From positions 6,132,315-6,196,314 of the forward strand of contig CM057161.1 in the NCBI GenBank assembly GCA_029962745.1: a stretch of DNA of 64,000 nt. Reading direction: 5' to 3'. Both the position numbers and the translations under genes were made by a program. Below the pieces are notes generated by a model. That model did not search any database. It was given only the letters and a program-made list of their open reading frames with translations, and was not told the DNA's origin. The stretch is from Echinometra lucunter (taxonomy: Eukaryota > Echinodermata > Echinoidea > Camarodonta > Echinometridae). Numbering within the stretch: the first letter of the stretch is position 1; each line of letters begins with the position of its first letter. Positions 59,706 through 64,000 of the stretch are shown piece after piece.

Positions 59706-60693
59706 GACAAAAATAGAAAATAAAAATCCCTGACAATCCGTCCCCCTCCCCCAAATTAAAAAAAAAAATCATGGTGTGCTTGAGAAAAGAAAGTCAAAGC
59801 TGGTATAGACCGCTCTTTTGCCTTCCTTAACCCATAGCAGTACAGAGCTTTCTTGAGGTCTGAATTAATCATCTTCAATCCTCAAATTGGCAATACAAAT
59901 TATTTTTTTGCATGTTTACATAGCTTGAAAAAAATAAATATGGATATAACATAAACCAAAATGAAATATAATTGTAAAATTGAATCAGAAATTGCCAATT
60001 TGAACACAGAAATAGGGATTATATATTATTCACTGCGTTGCCAATTTAAAGAGTTTAATGATTAGTTACACTTAAACTTCTCTAATTCGAGAATGCCACA
60101 CCATGCAGTGATGGGAATGGGCTCAAATTTGTCAGTGCATTTTCTCTTTCTGCTCATGTATGATATGTACTGCCCAACATTCTGGAACCAACAGATACTA
60201 CAAAAGCGTCTCCTAAAGGTGACACTGTACCTCTATGGGTTAAATCCACCCGTTGCTACATGAATTGCGTGAGTATCATGTCATAATGATGGACGTTCAC
60301 TTGGTGGTAGGATGGGAACGCTTGAGAGATCATTTCTAAAGCTGCATCTTACACGATAACATAAGAATTTTCTTTCGCAAATTTTCTGCTCAAATTCTAG
60401 ATAAAGGACTGAAAAAGACATTGTTTTGATGATTATGATGATTTTCAAAGCTCCGTTGCTATGTTGCTAATTGATTCGAGAAAACGGTCATATTCTTACT
60501 AACTGCGAACTATTTCTAGTTTTTCATTCTATGCATAAGCATGCACTGTCGAAGGACGATGAAGATGAATTTTCAACCTTGAACTAAGGATATCCGTTTG
60601 TGCCAAAATAATATTTTCAATCAAGCTTCCGTGTCAGGTCGTTGCCGGATATAGACCCTGGAATTACCCATCAACAAGCAACATAACGGGGTA

Positions 60694-60756
60694 GCGTTTC
60701 ATGAAGGGTTTTTGTCAGTGATTTTCACTTACAAGCTACTGAAAATCCTCGCATCA
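60694..60756. mobile_element. Partial MITE of the GATTGGCTGA family, copy 4
   Basis: GTAGCGTTTCATGAAGGGTT, TTTGTCAGTGATTTTCAC, then AAGCTACTGAAAATCC and CGCATC, after which the match stops. Only the left half survives. Confidence 0.65.
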
Positions 60757-61284
60757 ACCTACATAGAAGATACTACTGGATGGCGATCAAGGTCTAGGTC
60801 TTGAAATGTGCATAGGTAGGATTCCTATGATGGGGTGCATGAATCACCAATTTTTATTTCCAAGTACCGAAATTTACAAGGATACTACGTTACAGAGCTT
60901 CCATGCGCTATGTATCTCCGTCTTCGTCCCACCGAACAGTGTTGGATATACATGTATATTGTGGACATATATGCGGAAAATGAAATGAGGCTGTGTTCTT
61001 CGAACGGTTGTAGGTTTCCAATAACTGCAGAAGATTAAGCAGCAGAAGATGATTTTTAACATACATTTCTATATCATTTTGTCATGATTATCAAGAAGTC
61101 TGTACCTGCACTTATGTCACTGTGTACTTCTTTAAAATCAAAATAGATGATTTTTTAAAGAAGATATTATAATGAAGATCTTTCATCTTCTTGGCTTGTG
61201 GATACAAGAAATTAACGCTCAATATCAATCATATTTGTTTGATTTACGTGTGGTATTTGATATAACTCTGTTTTTCCTTACCAG

Positions 61285-61339
61285 ATTACACTGATGTCGT
61301 CATCACCTCCTTAGCAGGTCACTGCACGGCGTCATCAGG
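61285..61339 (+). other. 5' UTR part of the NLR Death-domain exon
   Basis: Begins after the acceptor TTTTTCCTTACCAG and runs to the ATG at 61340. The ATG context is CAGGATGT. Confidence 0.5.
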
Positions 61340-61628
61340 ATGTCTTCGGACAGTGGTCGTGGTGTCACCGAGCTCGAGTTGATGAACCTCGCCGAGAAGA
61401 TCGACGTGAATACCTGGCGGAAACTTGGACTATGGTTGGAGATCCGCGAAGCGGCGCTTTCAAAGTATGAGAGGGAGAATTGGTTCTCCGGTGTTGCCAG
61501 CATCGGGACGTACAAGATGCTCTGCGACTGGAAGAAGAACTGCCCGGAGAATGAACAGAGGGATACACTCACCGAGGCACTGCAGAGATGTGAGATAGGA
61601 CACCTCGCTAAAGAAGTCCTGAAACAAT
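61340..61628 (+). CDS. NLR gene, Death-domain exon
   Basis: The exon encodes 96 codons plus one base. Residues about 9-94 form a Death-fold domain: the pattern LAEKI...WRKLGLWLEI...L..YERE, the tryptophan in LCDWKKN and the final ALQRCEIGHLAKEVLKQ match Death domains, which recruit adaptors by Death-Death interaction in innate immune and apoptotic complexes. The donor ACAAT|GTATGT is at 61629, and intron phase 1 joins cleanly to the next exon at 62178. A read-through frame ends a few codons later at TAA 61640, which supports splicing here. Death plus NACHT is the arrangement known from the greatly expanded sea urchin NLR family. Confidence 0.88.
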
Positions 61629-62177
61629 GTATGTATTCATAATCAAAGAACCCAGTTTAACAAGGAATTCAAAATTTCTGAAACCTACTCCTATATATCG
61701 TTCAGATATCTTTTCGAATACTATAAACATAATGATGAGTCTTTTGCAGTTTTAAATCCTAGTAAAAATTTACAAGTGAAGTTATTCTATTTCATCTCAG
61801 AAAAAATGCATGAAGGTTCATTTAAGGAAGTCGAAATGATGTTCGTTGCTCTCTATACTGATTGACGTCTATTTGATGCATCCATTTGGGCAATTTCATC
61901 CAAATATACACGAGACATTATTTTAGACTTTGTTTTGTATTTGCTCTGCGAGAGTTATTTGACATGTATTTCCCTTGCAAGGTAGCAATTACACCTTTTT
62001 AATCGCTTCTTATCACTCATCTCTTTGTTAAGAGTAAAATCTTATTTCAGGCCTGGGCTATAGAGAACGTTATTATACGTGTATAATTATTTTCTTGACG
62101 CTGTCTGCTTGTTTGTTCGTGTATTGTTCTTCGAGAAGTATTAACATATCTGTTCATGTATTTCTATACCCCAACAG
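61629..62177 (+). other. Intron between the Death and NACHT exons
   Basis: Starts GTATGT and ends TTTCTATACCCCAACAG; 549 bp, AT-rich, with stops in all forward frames. Confidence 0.75.
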
Positions 62178-64000
62178 CACCAAGAGGATTGTATGGACCT
62201 GAGATCATTCCTGTCAGAGACAAGCTGATTTCGTATGCCAGGACCAAGCTTTTACGCATACCTCTTATTCCTTGGGCCAAGAAGCGCTATATCCAAGTGG
62301 ACTCCATTTTTATCTGTGTACAGCTAATTCTGCACATCGTTGGTCCAGATATCCCCGTCAGGTGTCCATTAGAGTCTTACAACGACATTCTCTCTGAGAA
62401 CATGGCCGAGGAGTCGTCGGACACGTCCAACAAGCGCTTTATAGTACGAGGCAAAGCTGGAAGTGGAAAGACAACTCTTCTCATCAAGTTACTATCGGAT
62501 TGGTGCAAGGAAGTCGCGGGTGCACTCCTAGCCAAATTCAAACTTGTCTTCTTCTTGCCAATGCGAAAGCTTACATTTCAGAGTAACCTGGGTGAGGCTA
62601 TCCTTCAGCATTGTCTCCCTCGTGACGCCAGTATCAGTGCCAGAACTGTCGAACAGATATGTCGTGAGAATTCAAAAGATGTGTGTGTCCTTCTGGATGG
62701 ATACGACGAGTTCCCAGGGAAAGGTCTCATTGGTGAAGGCGCTGGCAACATTGTCTCCATGCTCCGGAACGACGAGTTCATTGATATCCACGTCATAATC
62801 ACAACTCGTCCTGGGAGATTGGAGGATTTCCTGGAATATGGAGATTTCAAGCATCTAGAAGTTACAGGTTTCACACAGGAACACGTTCACGAGTACATCA
62901 GCAAGACCTTTACAGGAACGAGAGAACAAATTGGCACCAACCTCTATGCATATTTGGACGGAAATAACCTCCTTGCTGAAGTCTCTTCCGTACCTTTACT
63001 GCTGTGTGCCTTCTGTCAAGTAGCCCGGTGGACCGATGGGATTGAGTTTGGAAAGCTGTCCACGTACACAGCGTTATTCCAGACGCTCGTTCGATGTTTT
63101 TTCGAACATGAACTAGCCAAACCGAAGGCTGCTCTAAGCCCAGGGTCTTCCCCTGAGCACGCCAAGGAGAAACCAATCTCACTCATGTCCCAGGAGTTCC
63201 TCTTTGATCAACTAGGCAAAGTAGCTTTACTGGGCTTCTTCAGAGAGAAAGATGGGGAGCTGTTGTTCAGCGAAGAAGATTTTGACAAGTGTAGCAAGTC
63301 TTCAAGTGAGGTGATTGAGCAGGGATGTCTTGCGGGTCTTCTGACGAAAGATGACGATGTAACGGCTGATCCTTGGGAGGAGCAGTCATCCATTCGGAAT
63401 ATTTCATTTGTGCTGAAGACTGTGCAAGAGATGTTTGCTGGTAGGTACCTAGCACGCCTTGTAGAACTCGGAGAAGCTGATCTGTTCAGGCACTATCTTC
63501 ACCTGGTTGACTCTGTTCAGAGAATTCTCGATCTGACAAATGTGCTCATGTTTGCATGTGGTCAGTCATTGGACGTAGCAGAGGAAGTCATCTTTCATGT
63601 TGTGAATCACCTTGTCGAGGAGGAGAGTGAAGCTATTCAAAGATTCTGGAGTGGACAGCTGCCAATCAATGAATGCAGGAGAGTTCAAGAAAAGATTGAA
63701 CTGTGCCTCAACTTGAACTACGAAAGCCAGTGCGGTGGCAGATTCAACAGGCATTTGCAGCCGATATTCCATAAGATTCGACTATTTTCACCTCCTCAGA
63801 GAACAGCTAGGACCCTTGGATATCTTCTGCAGCATTCTGACCCGAACAGAGTCATCACTTCACCTTCAAAAGATAGGAAGAGAAGTGGATGCAGTTCTTC
63901 ACTCTGTGCAGGTTCTGAATCAAATAACCTAGAATTTGATGGCGGATGTTTCAGCAAGAAATTCGAAACGTCGAACAAAGTAAGTGAAGAAGAAATTGCT
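62178..64000 (+). CDS. NLR gene, NACHT exon (open at window edge)
   Basis: NLRs are cytoplasmic sensors in which NACHT nucleotide binding drives oligomerisation. From 62180 the frame is open for 607 codons to the end of the window (residues 98-704 with exon 1). It has a Walker A GKAGSGKTT (188-196), Walker B CVLLDGYDEF (about 266-275), sensor IITTRPG (about 303) and a VLKTVQEMFAGRYLA segment (about 508-522), which matches the conserved end of NLR NACHT regions but lacks the usual His. No leucine-rich repeats are clear before the edge, although the family normally has them downstream. GTAAGT at 63980 is a possible donor. Between about 63855 and 63925 the main frame reads a Ser/Lys/Arg-rich string, while the frame one base away reads LHLQKIGREV and VLHSVQVLNQ. 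That is LRR-like and suggests two compensating indels. The C-terminus is outside the window. Confidence 0.92.

Larger units (their letters stand above)
57517..61284 (+). other. Gene-free stretch (probable NLR intron 1)
   Basis: AT-rich, with a TA microsatellite, a GA-rich tract (58315-58375), a C run (59622-59631) followed by AATA-rich sequence, and a partial MITE at 60694. Small open frames have no domain. Confidence 0.45.

Noticed and set aside
63735..63932. Separate 65-codon plus-strand ORF
   Set aside because: It overlaps the NLR exon in another frame; only its middle part looks meaningful, explained by suspected frameshifts in the NLR rather than by a second gene.

Overview
This is an animal genomic window: AT-rich, mostly non-coding, with introns, consensus splice sites, dense simple repeats (CT, GAA, TA, GATT tracts, long G/C runs) and many short transposon relics. 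The gene content (a Death-NACHT NLR, a lengsin-type class I glutamine synthetase homologue, an ankyrin/SOCS-box protein) and the abundance of foldback and MITE-like elements fit an echinoderm, most likely a sea urchin. That assignment is inference; another deuterostome cannot be excluded by eye.

Three genes are well supported. (1) An ankyrin-repeat plus SOCS-box protein (ASB-like) lies on the minus strand at 33512-34915 as one long terminal coding exon with a splice acceptor just before its ATG. (2) A lengsin/glutamine synthetase-like protein lies on the plus strand at 50221-51594. It is a complete 457-residue coding exon whose ATG directly follows a splice acceptor; a candidate non-coding first exon ends at 45539. 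(3) The first 704 codons of an NLR lie on the plus strand at 61340-64000. A Death-domain exon is followed by a NACHT exon that is still open at the window edge, and a candidate non-coding first exon ends at 57516. These genes are separate transcription units with unrelated biochemistry and are not an operon.

Region by region: 1-7.6 kb is gene-free, with foldback elements at 1002-1713, 5585-5765 and 7219-7478. 7.6-10.9 kb holds a decayed THAP-domain coding sequence and a 5'-truncated LINE inserted in one copy of a tandem duplication. 12-13.9 kb holds a hexamer-rich MITE and a hAT-type element with a perfect 8-bp target duplication. 18.5-27.7 kb carries four tRNA-derived SINEs, more MITEs and one orphan exon-like segment. 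30-33 kb is low-complexity sequence and degenerate repeats. 35-38.5 kb is a nested foldback region. 41-45 kb is microsatellites plus two DNA-element relics. 46.7-49.8 kb is a degenerate tandem repeat of about 190 bp invaded by palindromic MITEs. 52-61 kb is gene-free, with further MITEs and a transposon inside a GATT/GGTT tract.

No canonical tRNA or rRNA gene, CRISPR array or bacterial feature was seen. No clearly novel multi-gene system is evident. The most interesting items are the NLR with a suspected pair of compensating frameshifts, the lengsin homologue that appears to keep all six metal ligands, the THAP relic, and the nested transposon architecture.
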